Assembly (NCBI GenBank): GCA_018896985.1
Contig: JAHILQ010000150.1
Location: forward strand, 1-20,304
Reading direction: 5' to 3'
Origin: Nitrospinota bacterium
GTDB lineage: Bacteria; Nitrospirota; Thermodesulfovibrionia; Thermodesulfovibrionales; UBA1546
Length of the DNA: 20,304 nucleotides
The position numbers and the translations under genes were made by a program. The notes under the pieces are model-generated. The model was not told the origin of the DNA and ran no database searches. It worked only from the letters and a program-made list of their open reading frames with translations. Of the stretch, positions 7,457 through 15,378 are shown piece after piece; position 1 is the stretch's first letter, and each line of letters starts with the position of its first letter.

Positions 7457-7483
7457 TACCGTACTCTAAAAACCGAAGCTTGT

Positions 7484-7546
7484 ATGTGCGGCATCTGCGG
7501 CAAGATAAATTTTAACAGCGAACCTGTGGAGATTTTTGAGGTATAA
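7484..7546 (+). pseudogene. asnB: asnB 5' fragment, copy A
   Basis: The first 15 codons read MCGICGKINFNSEPV, the N-terminus of class B asparagine synthetase, where Cys2 is the amidotransferase nucleophile. The frame then leaves the family (EIFEV) and stops at 7546. Compared with copy C over the same 15 codons there are five base differences and all are synonymous, which indicates that this was once a separately maintained coding gene. The DUF6922-like/nucleotidyltransferase pair follows at once. Confidence 0.8.
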
Positions 7547-7565
7547 GAGGTATAATTATACAAGT

Positions 7566-7859
7566 ATGATTGATGGTGTTGTAGACATAAAAAAATACTT
7601 CTGGGATGCGGACCCTGATGCCCTTGATTATAATCGCCATTATTTCTGGATTATTGAAAGACTGCTGGAATTTGGAGGCAACAGAGAAGTTGCATTTCTT
7701 TTTAATCGGTATAGTCTGGAAAAAATAAAAGAGGTTATTAAAAAAAGTCGAGTTCTCAGCCCAAAGACTGTAAATTACTGGTGTCTTATTTTAAATATCA
7801 AGAGAGAGGATACATCTTGTTTCTCCATGCAATACCGGCCTCTATGGCAGCCCTATTAA
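7566..7859 (+). CDS. DUF6922-like protein, putative antitoxin-side partner
   Basis: A 97-residue protein from the ATG at 7566 (MIDGVVDIKKYFWDADPDAL). The frame can be opened at a TTG at 7536, but that adds low-complexity residues inside the asnB fragment junction. The body shows YFWIIERLLEFGGNREVAFL, LEKIKEVIKKSR and LSPKTVNYWCLILNIKRED, a pattern I associate with DUF6922-type proteins found directly before AbiEii-like nucleotidyltransferases. It has no DNA-binding motif that I can prove. Its 3' end overlaps the nucleotidyltransferase start, as in coupled toxin-antitoxin-style pairs. An AT-rich TATAAT at 7551-7556 may belong to its promoter. Confidence 0.65.
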   Translation: MIDGVVDIKKYFWDADPDALDYNRHYFWIIERLLEFGGNREVAFLFNRYSLEKIKEVIKKSRVLSPKTVNYWCLILNIKREDTSCFSMQYRPLWQPY

Positions 7860-8464
7860 AAAGGGTCAAGGATATTCCTATTCCTGATGATACCTTTCTG
7901 GCAGGCGGAACTGCCGCTGCACTTTATTTAGGTCACAGAGAGTCTATTGATATAGACCTCTTTACCAATGAATCTTTTGATGTCCTTAACCTCGAATATT
8001 TCTTGAAAAGCACATTTAATTACGAGGTTCTAACAGAAAAGCAGGATACTCTATTGTGCTATCTCGACGGGGTCAAATTCAGCCTGTTTAAATATCCCTA
8101 TAAAAATCTTGAACCTGCATTTTATGAAGACCATTTCCAGATAAAGATAGCCTCTCCGCTTGATATTGTCTTGATGAAGATAATTGCTATCCATCAGCGC
8201 GGAGAGGCAAAGGATTTTATCGATGTGAAGTTTCTAATGCAGAGATACGATTATAAGTTTCCTTTATTGGCAGAAAAACTATTTGTGAAATACATGATAG
8301 ACCCCAATGTTCTGTATCAGATAAAGAGAAGTATTGTCTATTTTGATGATGCAGAAAGAAACTGGGATGCGGTAGTTCTTCTAAAGAATGGTAAAAGGAT
8401 GTCTTTATCCGAAGATGAATGGAATGAGGTCAAGAAATTCTTTGAGCAAATTATAAGAGGTTAA
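7817..8464 (+). CDS. AbiEii/AbiGii-like nucleotidyltransferase
   Basis: A nucleotidyltransferase-fold protein of the AbiEii toxin family; such proteins transfer nucleotides to tRNA or other targets in phage-defence and toxin-antitoxin systems. I choose TTG at 7817 because AGAGGA lies 6 bases before it and the product FLHAIPASMAALLKRV fits the usual start; GTG at 7781 and ATG at 7844 are alternatives. The catalytic core is FLAGGTAAALYLGHRESID followed by IDLF: a GG motif and the D-x-D metal-binding pair. Then come ASPLDIVLMKIIAIHQRGEA and KDFIDVKFL, typical of the family. About 215 residues, intact. It overlaps the DUF6922-like gene by 43 bases and ends before a heptamer array. Confidence 0.8.
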   Translation: MFLHAIPASMAALLKRVKDIPIPDDTFLAGGTAAALYLGHRESIDIDLFTNESFDVLNLEYFLKSTFNYEVLTEKQDTLLCYLDGVKFSLFKYPYKNLEPAFYEDHFQIKIASPLDIVLMKIIAIHQRGEAKDFIDVKFLMQRYDYKFPLLAEKLFVKYMIDPNVLYQIKRSIVYFDDAERNWDAVVLLKNGKRMSLSEDEWNEVKKFFEQIIRG

Positions 8465-8500
8465 AATCAGGATCCTTTTTAATTAAGCCTTTTCTGTCAA

Positions 8501-8528
8501 CTATGAACCACGAGCTATGAGCCATGAG
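8501..8528. repeat. Heptamer array before asnB copy B
   Basis: Four degenerate 7-bp units (ctatgaa, ccacgag, ctatgag, ccatgag) also read as two 14-bp units. The array ends 7 bases before the ATG of asnB copy B. Unit sequence is unrelated to the other arrays in this window, but the period is the same. Confidence 0.65.
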
Positions 8529-8535
8529 CTAATCC

Positions 8536-8583
8536 ATGTGCGGAATCTGCGGAAAGATAAAATGGTATTTTTTGTGTAACTAA
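8536..8583 (+). pseudogene. asnB: asnB 5' fragment, copy B
   Basis: The frame reads MCGICGKI, eight codons of the asnB start, then KWYFLCN and a stop at 8583. Relative to copy A the eight codons differ at two positions, both synonymous (GGC to GGA). The promoter of the DUF4143 ATPase begins eight bases after the stop. Only 24 bases are asnB-like, yet the sequence context (start codon and codon-third differences) makes chance similarity unlikely. Confidence 0.65.
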
Positions 8584-8590
8584 GGCTTAC

Positions 8591-8619
8591 TTGACATAGT
8601 GGCAAAATGCCATTATAGT
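8591..8619 (+). promoter_or_regulatory. Strong sigma-70-type promoter with palindrome in the spacer
   Basis: TTGACA (8591-8596), a 17-base spacer and TATAGT (8614-8619) make a near-consensus promoter. The spacer contains the palindrome TGGCA-aaa-TGCCA (8600-8612), well placed for a repressor. Transcription should begin near 8626, only a few bases before the ATG at 8630, so the mRNA would be leaderless or nearly so; no Shine-Dalgarno is visible. Confidence 0.7.
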
Positions 8620-8629
8620 ATGAGATATT

Positions 8630-9850
8630 ATGACAGTGAAATATTTCAGGCGTGAAATAGGAAACCAGATACATAATGCATTAAATGAAATGCCTGTGGT
8701 TGTTATTACCGGTATGAGACAGACGGGGAAGAGCACCTTTTTGCAGAGACAGCCTGAGCTTAAGAATAGAAGATATATCACCTTTGATGACTTTACATAC
8801 CTTGAGGCAGCGAAAAGTGATCCTGAGGGATTTCTTGACACTGACGAGCCTATTACAGTCGATGAGGCGCAAAAGTGTCCTGAGATACTGACGGCTATAA
8901 AGAGAAAGGTGGATAAAAAGAGAGTGGCAGGACGATTTTTACTGTCCGGCTCTGCTAATTTTTCCCTCCTCAGAGGCGTCTCAGAAAGTCTTGCAGGCCG
9001 AGCGGTTTATTTTAACATGCAGCCTTTTACACGCCGCGAGATTAGGGGCAATATTGATGAAAAACCATTTCTTCAAAAGTTTATGGATAAACAGGTAATT
9101 TCCGGAGATGCAGCTATCCCTTCTGTCGCAGCATCTGAAATTCTTACTGGTGGAATGCCGTCGGTTTGTCTGGGGGAAGTGAAAGACAGGTTATTGTGGT
9201 TTAAGGGTTACGAGCAGACCTATATTGAAAGAGACGTAAGGGACCTGAGCCAGATCGGGAATATGGTCTCATTCAGGCATCTTCTTCATTTAGCAGCCCA
9301 CAGAACAGGACAACTTTTAAGTCCAAGTCAGCTTGGAAGAGATGCAAAATTAAATACGGCAACCACATCAAGATATCTTTCATTGCTTGAAACATCATTT
9401 ATTATTCACCGCATGAGCCCATATCTTAGAAATAAAGCCAGCAGGCTGATAAAATCCTCCAAACTATATATAAGCGACTCTGGGCTTGCCTGTTATCTTG
9501 CAGGAATAGAGAAACTTGAATCGGAAATGCTCAGGGGCTCAATGTTCGAGACTTTTGTTTCTCAGAATCTCTTGGGAATAATTGATTCAAGCTGGCCGCA
9601 GGCAGCGCTTCATTTCTGGAATGTTCAGGGCAGATATGAAGTGGACTTTGTGATAGAAGAAGGCAGCAAGTGTATCGCAATTGAAGTTAAGGCATCGTCA
9701 AGATGGTACGAAAAAGATCTTTCCGGCATTAAGGCATTTCTTTCTTATACGCCCCATTGTGTTGCAGCAATACTTGCCTATAATGGGGAAAGAGCTGTAA
9801 AACTCGGCGAACGATTGTGGGCATTGCCATTGAGTCTTATACTTTCATAA
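8630..9850 (+). CDS. AAA_14/DUF4143 ATPase
   Basis: A 406-residue P-loop ATPase. Walker A is GMRQTGKST (residues 28-36); the Walker B-like segment is PITVDEAQKCP; LLSGSANFSLLRG is the sensor region. The middle YIERDVRDLSQIGN and the helix-turn-helix-like LSPSQLGRDAKLNTATTSRY belong to DUF4143, and the C-terminal YEVDFVIEEGSKCIAIEVKA resembles a PD-(D/E)xK nuclease core. Many such genes occur as single, mobile, patchily distributed units; their function is not established, though toxin-antitoxin or defence links have been proposed. It has its own promoter and is followed by a hairpin, so it is a self-contained unit placed between two asnB starts. Intact. Confidence 0.88.
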   Translation: MTVKYFRREIGNQIHNALNEMPVVVITGMRQTGKSTFLQRQPELKNRRYITFDDFTYLEAAKSDPEGFLDTDEPITVDEAQKCPEILTAIKRKVDKKRVAGRFLLSGSANFSLLRGVSESLAGRAVYFNMQPFTRREIRGNIDEKPFLQKFMDKQVISGDAAIPSVAASEILTGGMPSVCLGEVKDRLLWFKGYEQTYIERDVRDLSQIGNMVSFRHLLHLAAHRTGQLLSPSQLGRDAKLNTATTSRYLSLLETSFIIHRMSPYLRNKASRLIKSSKLYISDSGLACYLAGIEKLESEMLRGSMFETFVSQNLLGIIDSSWPQAALHFWNVQGRYEVDFVIEEGSKCIAIEVKASSRWYEKDLSGIKAFLSYTPHCVAAILAYNGERAVKLGERLWALPLSLILS

Positions 9851-9874
9851 TTAAAATGGTTTAATAAATATTAC

Positions 9875-9898
9875 ACCCTGCGGTCTCTGCCGCAGGGT
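9875..9898 (+). terminator. Hairpin behind the DUF4143 gene
   Basis: accctgcgg (9875-9883) pairs perfectly with ccgcagggt (9890-9898) around a 6-base loop. The following bases (attcacgtttt) hold only a late, short T-run, so it may be a weak intrinsic terminator or an RNA 3'-end stabiliser. Confidence 0.55.
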
Positions 9899-9944
9899 AT
9901 TCACGTTTTACCTGTCAAGGATGGAGGACAATCAAAGCTAACAC

Positions 9945-11739
9945 ATGTGCGGCATCTGCGGGAAAATAAACTTTAACAGCGAGCCTGTCAACGAAGACCT
10001 CCTTAGACGGATGACCTCCTGCCTCTCCCACCGTGGGCCTGACGACGAAGGGATATACATCAGCAATCAGCAGTCAGCAATCAGCAGAGGTATAACCCGT
10101 CTGTAGGTCTTGGTCATAGACGCCTGTCTATAATCGATCTCTCGCCGATTGCACATCAGCCTATGTCGAACGAGGACGGGACTGTCTGGATTGTCTATAA
10201 CGGCGAGATATATAATTTCCATGAACTGAGGGAAGATTTGATAAAAAAGGGGCATTCATTCCGCTCAAGGAGTGATACGGAGACCATCCTGCATGCATAT
10301 GAAGAATACGGCGTAGAATGCCTGAAACATCTAAGGGGTATGTTTGCATTCGCTATATGGGATGAAAGGAAACAGACTCTTTTTCTCGCGAGGGACAGAG
10401 TAGGGAAAAAGCCCCTCTGCTACCGGCATTCGGAAAATTCATTCTCTTTTGCCTCAGAGATAAAATCAATTCTTCAGGATGAAAGCCTTGAGAGAAAACC
10501 GGATTATACTGCTATTCATCATTACCTTACGTATCAGGACGTGCCTTCACCGTGGACGGCTTTTGAGGGAATTAAGAAGCTTCCTCCCGCTCATTATCTC
10601 GTATTAAAGAACGGGCGGGCGGAGATAAAAAAATACTGGAAGCTTTCTTATATCCCGAAGCATAAAACAAGCATCGAGGACCTGAAACATGAAATAGTAG
10701 AGAGGCTTAAAGAAGCTGTGAAGATAAGGCTCATAAGTGACGTGCCCCTTGGCGCCTTTCTGAGCGGTGGTATTGATTCGAGTGCTGTTGTGGCCATGAT
10801 GTCAGGTATGATGAGGGAGCCGGTAAAGACTTTTTCAATAGGGTTTAAGGAAGAGGCTTACAATGAATTAAAATATGCCCGTATGGTTGCCGAAAAGTTC
10901 AAGACAGACCATACGGAATTTATTGTTGAACCAAAAGCATTGGACATTATAGATAAGCTTGTATGGCATTACAATGAACCCTTCGCTGATTCATCGGCTA
11001 TTCCAACTTATTATGTATCAAAGATTTTTTCCCGCTTCATTTGCGAAGGGGCTTTTGCCTTTGGTAATGTTGTTGCCTCATGGCGATCATCCGGGCAATT
11101 TTTCCTGGAAGTTAAAGCGTTTTTTTCAGGAATACATTAAGTCTGCAGAGATAAGGAATGTATCCTTGCTAAGCCACTTCACAACAGAGATGAAAGCCGG
11201 TATATATTCGGATGATTTTTTATCAAAGGTATCATCTGAGGATTCTTTTGCCCTGCTCTTTGAAAAATACAGGGATGCTGATGCTGATAATTTTCTTGAT
11301 AAGACCCTGTATGCCGATGTCATGACATATCTCCCCGACGACCTTCTCGTTAAGGTTGATATCGCCTCGATGGCAAACTCTCTCGAGGCCCGCTCCCCTT
11401 TCCTGGATCATGAGTTTATGGAATTTGCTGCGAGGATTCCTGCAGAATTGAAGCTTAAGGGGTGGACGACAAAATATATTCTCAAACAGGCGATGAAAGG
11501 GATATTGCCGGATGAAATACTTACAAGGAAAAAGATGGGCTTTGTTGTTCCAATAGACCATTGGTTTAGAAATGAGCTAAAAGATATGGCCTGCGACATA
11601 TTATTAAGTGAAAAAGCAATGCAAAGGGGTTATTTTAAAAAAGAAGCAGTAAAAAAGATTCTTGATGAGCATACATCTGGAAAATGGAAATGGCATAACC
11701 ATATCTGGAATCTTTTAATGCTCGAGCTCTGGCACAGGG
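9945..11739 (+). pseudogene. asnB: Asparagine synthetase (class B type), copy C, multiply broken
   Basis: AsnB-type enzymes in sugar loci amidate carboxylates, using glutamine. The start MCGICGKINFNSEPVNEDLL and SCLSHRGPDDEGIYI is good. A heptamer array at 10061-10088 then throws the frame to a stop (10099-10101). The correct sequence resumes in another frame (VGLGHRRLSIIDLSPIAHQP, then VYNGEIYNFHEL). The synthetase P-loop SGGIDSS is present near 10765. Near 11030 the frame breaks again after IPTYYVSK and resumes as LLPHGDHPGNFSWKLKRFFQ; the conserved NGDGGDE segment, roughly 30-45 residues, is missing. The tail (ARSPFLDHEFMEFAARIP, HIWNLLMLELWHR) is normal and then fuses to a glycosyltransferase. 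Not functional as read. Confidence 0.9.
10061..10088. repeat. Heptamer array inside asnB
   Basis: Four units: cagcaat, cagcagt, cagcaat, cagcaga. They fall between DDEGIYI and VGLGHRRLS, a loop in the glutaminase domain. The reading frame before and after the array differs, so the net length change is not a multiple of three. Confidence 0.75.
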
Positions 11740-12179
11740 TCGTGATTCTCGGGACAGGGGAACTTATGGAAGATCTCAGGAGATCGACAGTAGCTCTTGG
11801 GATCACTGAAGTCGTTGTTTTCAGGGGGAATGTCCCGAATGTTCTCGATTATCTTCAGGTGACCGACCTGTACCTTCTCACCTCGGAGGCCGAGGGCATG
11901 CCCAATTCTCTCCTTGAGGCCATGGCTTGCAGACTTCCGGTTATTGCCACGAAGATCGGCGGAGTGGTAGATGTCATCGAGAGCGGAAGGAACGGCATTC
12001 TCGTACCTTGTGGCGATGTGTCCGCACTTAGGGATGCGATATTATTTTTGCTTTCAGATCCGTCGGAAAGAGAAAGACTTGCTGTTGAAGCATACCGGAC
12101 CATACGGGAAAATTATTATATCGAAGCCGTTGCATCGCGCTATGCAGATCTCTACAGGAGCTTACCTGGGGCAGTCTGA
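11740..12179 (+). pseudogene. C-terminal half of a GT4 glycosyltransferase fused in frame to asnB
   Basis: Right after asnB's LELWHR the same frame continues VVILGTGELMEDLRR, VVFRGNVPNVLDYLQVTDLY, LLTSEAEGMPNSLLEAMACR, LPVIATKIGGVVDVIE and GRNGILVPCGD, the nucleotide-sugar-binding half of a GT-B (GT4) glycosyltransferase, including the EGMPNSLLEAMA motif. The first roughly 200 residues (acceptor-binding half) are absent, so the fusion came from a deletion. The piece is richer in GC than asnB before it. It ends at 12179, overlapping the methyltransferase frame. No activity is expected without the N-terminal half. Confidence 0.85.
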
Positions 12180-12753
12180 ATACTTTAGATATCTGCAAAA
12201 ACGCGGCAGGGGACTGAGGCTGTTGCGCAGAATTTTAATGTCTCCTATTCTCCGCTTTTTTCAGGGGAGAGTCCTTGATATCGGCGCGGGTATCGGCGAG
12301 TTTCTATAAGCGTATTCTGATGCTGTCGGCATCGATATAAACAGAGATTGCGTGGAACACTGCATATCAAAAGGTCTGAACTGTCTGCAGGCGGATGCCT
12401 ATCATCTCCCGTTCAGTGCAGATTTTTTTGACGGCATCCTTCTTAACAACGTTCTTGAACATCTTGACCGGTCTGAGGAGGCATTCGCCGAGATTCGACG
12501 TGTCCTCAAGCACGGAGGAAGTATCTGCATCGAAGTTCCGGGGAGAAAAGGCTATGATCACGATAGGACTCATGTGAGGTTCTGGGGAAAGGATGAGACA
12601 ATAAGCTTTCTCAGAGAGAGGGGATTCCGTGATATCTCATCAGGATATTTTTCTGTGCCCTTTGCATGGGCGGGCGGTATGCTTACGCACAACAAGCTTA
12701 GAGTTTTTGCGAGGATAGAAAAAGAAGATATGCCGGAACAGGTTTTCATATAA
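12142..12753 (+). pseudogene. SAM-dependent methyltransferase with an in-frame stop
   Basis: A class I (type 11) methyltransferase. The frame from ATG 12142 reads TGAYLGQSEYFRYLQKRGRG, then motif I VLDIGAGIGEFL, a TAA at 12307-12309, and continues in the same frame AYSDAVGIDINRDC, LQADAYHLPFSADFFDGILL, NNVLEHLDRSEEAFAEIRRV, LKHGGSICIEVPG. Only a single stop codon separates motif I from motif II, so one substitution or a small local change disabled the gene. A GTG at 12352 could restart, but would lack the SAM-binding loop. The overlap with the GT4 remnant is 38 bases. Substrate unknown; probably a sugar or lipid-linked glycan. Confidence 0.85.
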
Positions 12754-12832
12754 CCTTCCGACATGGTATTTTAAATACATGAAAAACAGTGAAATCCTCT
12801 CAGGACAGGAAGTGCCGGCAACAGGTGACGGC

Positions 12833-14273
12833 ATGAAGAAACTGGTGCTTGTAGTTATTCCGACTATTGAGAATGCCTACCATAACCTCCAGGACTTTGT
12901 GGGCATTAGTCCTCCGATGGGGTTGGCGAGTATAGCAGCTACCGCAGAGAAGGCCGGCTATAACGTGAGCATCATTGATGGTGATGCGGAACAGCTGACG
13001 TTAGCCCAGACCGTGGAACGCGTTGCTTCATTAGAGCCGTTCGCTGTTGGTTCGAATATTATGACTGCCACAATGGACATTACAAGGATCTTCTTCGAGA
13101 AGTTGAAACAGCTGGCCCCCGGTGTTACGGTTATTGTCGGCGGGCCCCATGTTTCTGCCATGCCGGAGCGAACGCTCGCTGATGTACGTGAGATTGATAT
13201 CTGCGTTATCGGTGAGGGCGATGACACAATTGTCGAAATTTTGCGGATGCTTGATCGTGGAGAAGACCCCGGCGCTATTGCGGGCATTGCTTACCGGAAA
13301 GGGGGGCAACCGGCTGTAACCGAGCGCAGAGCTCCGATCAAGGATTTGACAAGACTACCCATCCCGGCGTTTCACCTTCTTGACCCTTTGCTCTACCGCT
13401 CCTATGGATGGAATAACTGGGTTAGCGGTTATCTAAAGCCGCTGGGAATAATTTTTACCGACAGGGGATGTGTCGGCAAGTGCAACTTTTGTGCTGTGCA
13501 TACAGTGTTCGGCAAGGGCATTCGCTTCTTTAGTGTGCAGCAGATCAAGGACCAGATCGATTACCTCATGAACGTATGGAAGATACGGATACTTTATTTT
13601 CAGGACGATACTTTTACAGCAAATCGAAAGCTGGTTAGCGACATCTGCGACTACCTTATCGAAAAACGATATAATGAGCGTTTGGAAATCATGGTTTCGT
13701 CGAGGGTTGACACGATCCCATCTCCCTACCTTGAAGAAGATGCGTGAGGCGTCTGTGCGCTGGATCTGCTTCGGCGTAGAGAGCGGCAATCAGGAGATAC
13801 TGAACCGTATGTTCAAGCATATCACGATCGATCAGATCAAAAAGGCTTATTCTCTGTCGCGAGAAGCGGGGCTTTTTATCGCAGGGAATTTCATGATCGG
13901 TCATCTCGGTGAGACAAAGGAGTCGGCGCTGGACACGATTCGTCTTGCATGTGAGCTTGACCAGGAATATGCCTCATTTGCTATTGCTATTCCATTGCCC
14001 GGGACAGAACTTTATCAGCATTGTCTGGATAATAATATCCCGCTTCCCACATGGAACGATTTCGGAAGCGTCAATACACCTCCCATACCGCTTAACGAGT
14101 CGCTTAATTCACCGGAGTTGCTCCGGCTCAGGGATCTTGCGGTGAACAGTTTTTTCAAAAGGCCGGTTTATCTTCTGAAACTGCTCATCAGGATGAAGCC
14201 ATGGAACGTGCTCAAAGATTTTATCGCAATGTATTTTGCGATCAGGGCCGAGAAAAAGGCGAAACGACTGTAA
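12833..14273 (+). pseudogene. B12-binding-domain radical SAM protein, frameshifted
   Basis: From ATG 12833 (MKKLVLVVIPTIENAYHNLQ; 12779 is an alternative) the N-terminal cobalamin-binding-like domain shows PPMGLASIAATAEKAGYNVS, IIDGDAE, VIVGGPHVSA and ICVIGEGDDTIVEIL. The radical SAM cluster motif CVGKCNFC follows, then LYFQDDTFTANRKLV and SSRVDTI. At about 13715-13730 the frame shifts: dropping one C in the CCC of atccca joins IHLPTLKKMREASVRWICFG and VESGNQEILNRMF in the correct frame, ending at 14273. The family modifies diverse small molecules, including lipids and sugars; the substrate is unknown. The gene sits in the GC-rich segment. About 480 residues if repaired. Confidence 0.88.
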
Positions 14274-14277
14274 CGCA

Positions 14278-15004
14278 ATGACAGAGCTACTGGCACGGAA
14301 CCCATTTACAATCATTATCCCGGCTTTCAACGAGGCGGGGAGGATTGCCTCCACCATAGCGGGCATCAGGAAAGTTTCGGATGCGGACATCGTTGTTGTT
14401 GATGATGGCTCGAAAGATAGCACAGCGGATGAGGCCAAAGCAGCAGGCGCGCTGGTGATAACCTTGCCGTTCAACCTCGGTTATGGAGGAGCGCTGCAGA
14501 CCGGATTCAAATATGCCTTAAAAATATGACTTGAAGAAAGGATATGAATTTGCGGTTCAGATGGATGCTGACGGGCAGCATGATCCGATGTCAATTAAAA
14601 CACTTATCGAACCAGTGATTGCTGATGAGGTTGATATTACTATTGGTTCAAGGTTTATGGATAAGAGTAACTATAAAGCGCCTTTTGTGAGGAGGATTGG
14701 GATGTATTTCTTCAGTCTTATCGCATCAATTTTTACCAGCAGGGAGATAACAGACCCTACCTCTGGTTTTCAGGCTTTAAACAAAAAGGTGATGGAATTT
14801 TATGCAAGCGATGCGTATCCTGTGGATTATCCTGATGCAGACGTAATTATAATGCTTCACAGACAAGGGTTCAGGTTTAAAGAAGTTCCTGCTATAATGC
14901 ATAATGCTGCAAAAAGGTCTATGCATGGCGGAATCATCAAGCTGTTGTATTATATTTTTAAAATGATGCTTTCAATCTTAGTTACACTACTGACAAAGGA
15001 GTAA
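14278..15004 (+). pseudogene. GT2 glycosyltransferase (dolichol-phosphate-mannose-synthase-like), frameshifted mosaic
   Basis: The start MTELLARNPFTIIIPAFNEA and ADIVVVDDGSKDSTADEA are classic GT-A. After LPFNLGYGGALQTGFKYALK the frame hits a stop at 14527-14529. Removing one A from the five-A run at 14520-14524 gives YALKYDLKKGYEFAVQMDAD and GQHDPMSIKTLI, which continues to 15004 (DITIGSRFMD, TDPTSGFQALNKK). Such enzymes load a sugar on polyprenyl phosphate. The N-terminal part is about 53% GC and the part after the break about 39%, so the gene may be a recombinant. DUF2304 follows five bases later, the usual partner. Confidence 0.9.
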
Positions 15005-15009
15005 AAGTT

Positions 15010-15348
15010 ATGACAGCTCAACAGAAAATATTTGCCTTGATAATGGGCGCCGGCCTTTTTTTAATTATCATAGAGATGGTGAGAAGACGAAAACTTGCTG
15101 AGGAATATTCGTTCCTGTGGCTGCTTACAGGCATAGGAACAGTTGTGCTTGTCCTCTGGTATGATCTCATGGAATGGCTGACATATTTAATCGGCGCAAG
15201 GACTGAGACTACAACCCTTTTTATTATTGGTTTCGTATTCGTTATATTGATTAACCTGCACTATTCAGTAAAGATTACCAGACTTACCTCTCAGGTAAAA
15301 GACCTTGCTCAGAAAATAGCGATAAGCGAAAAAAAGAGCAACGAATAA
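15010..15348 (+). CDS. DUF2304 small membrane protein
   Basis: A 112-residue protein with three hydrophobic segments: about residues 7-22 (FALIMGAGLFLIIIEMV), 34-54 (FLWLLTGIGTVVLVLWYD) and 69-86 (LFIIGFVFVILINLHYSV), then a charged amphipathic tail (LTSQVKDLAQKIAISEKK). This is the DUF2304 pattern, usually encoded directly behind a polyprenyl-phosphate glycosyltransferase of the GT2 type, as here. It may anchor or assist that enzyme at the membrane; no direct activity is known. GGAG lies about 8 bases before the ATG. It is one of the few undamaged genes of the polysaccharide region. Confidence 0.82.
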   Translation: MTAQQKIFALIMGAGLFLIIIEMVRRRKLAEEYSFLWLLTGIGTVVLVLWYDLMEWLTYLIGARTETTTLFIIGFVFVILINLHYSVKITRLTSQVKDLAQKIAISEKKSNE

Positions 15349-15378
15349 TACAAACTGGAACTCATGACAAGAGACGGG

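Noticed and set aside
7484..9995. asnB starts as target-site duplications of one insertion event
   Set aside because: All differences between copies are synonymous codon changes, so they diverged as separate coding genes; recent duplications would be identical.
14288..14310. Sigma-54 promoter (ctggcac...) near the GT2 start
   Set aside because: TGGCAC is present, but no GC dinucleotide in a TTGC-like box follows at proper spacing, and it is inside coding sequence.
14518..14533. Programmed frameshift in the GT2 gene at the A-run
   Set aside because: A-run is suggestive, but no stimulatory structure is visible and the locus is full of ordinary lesions.
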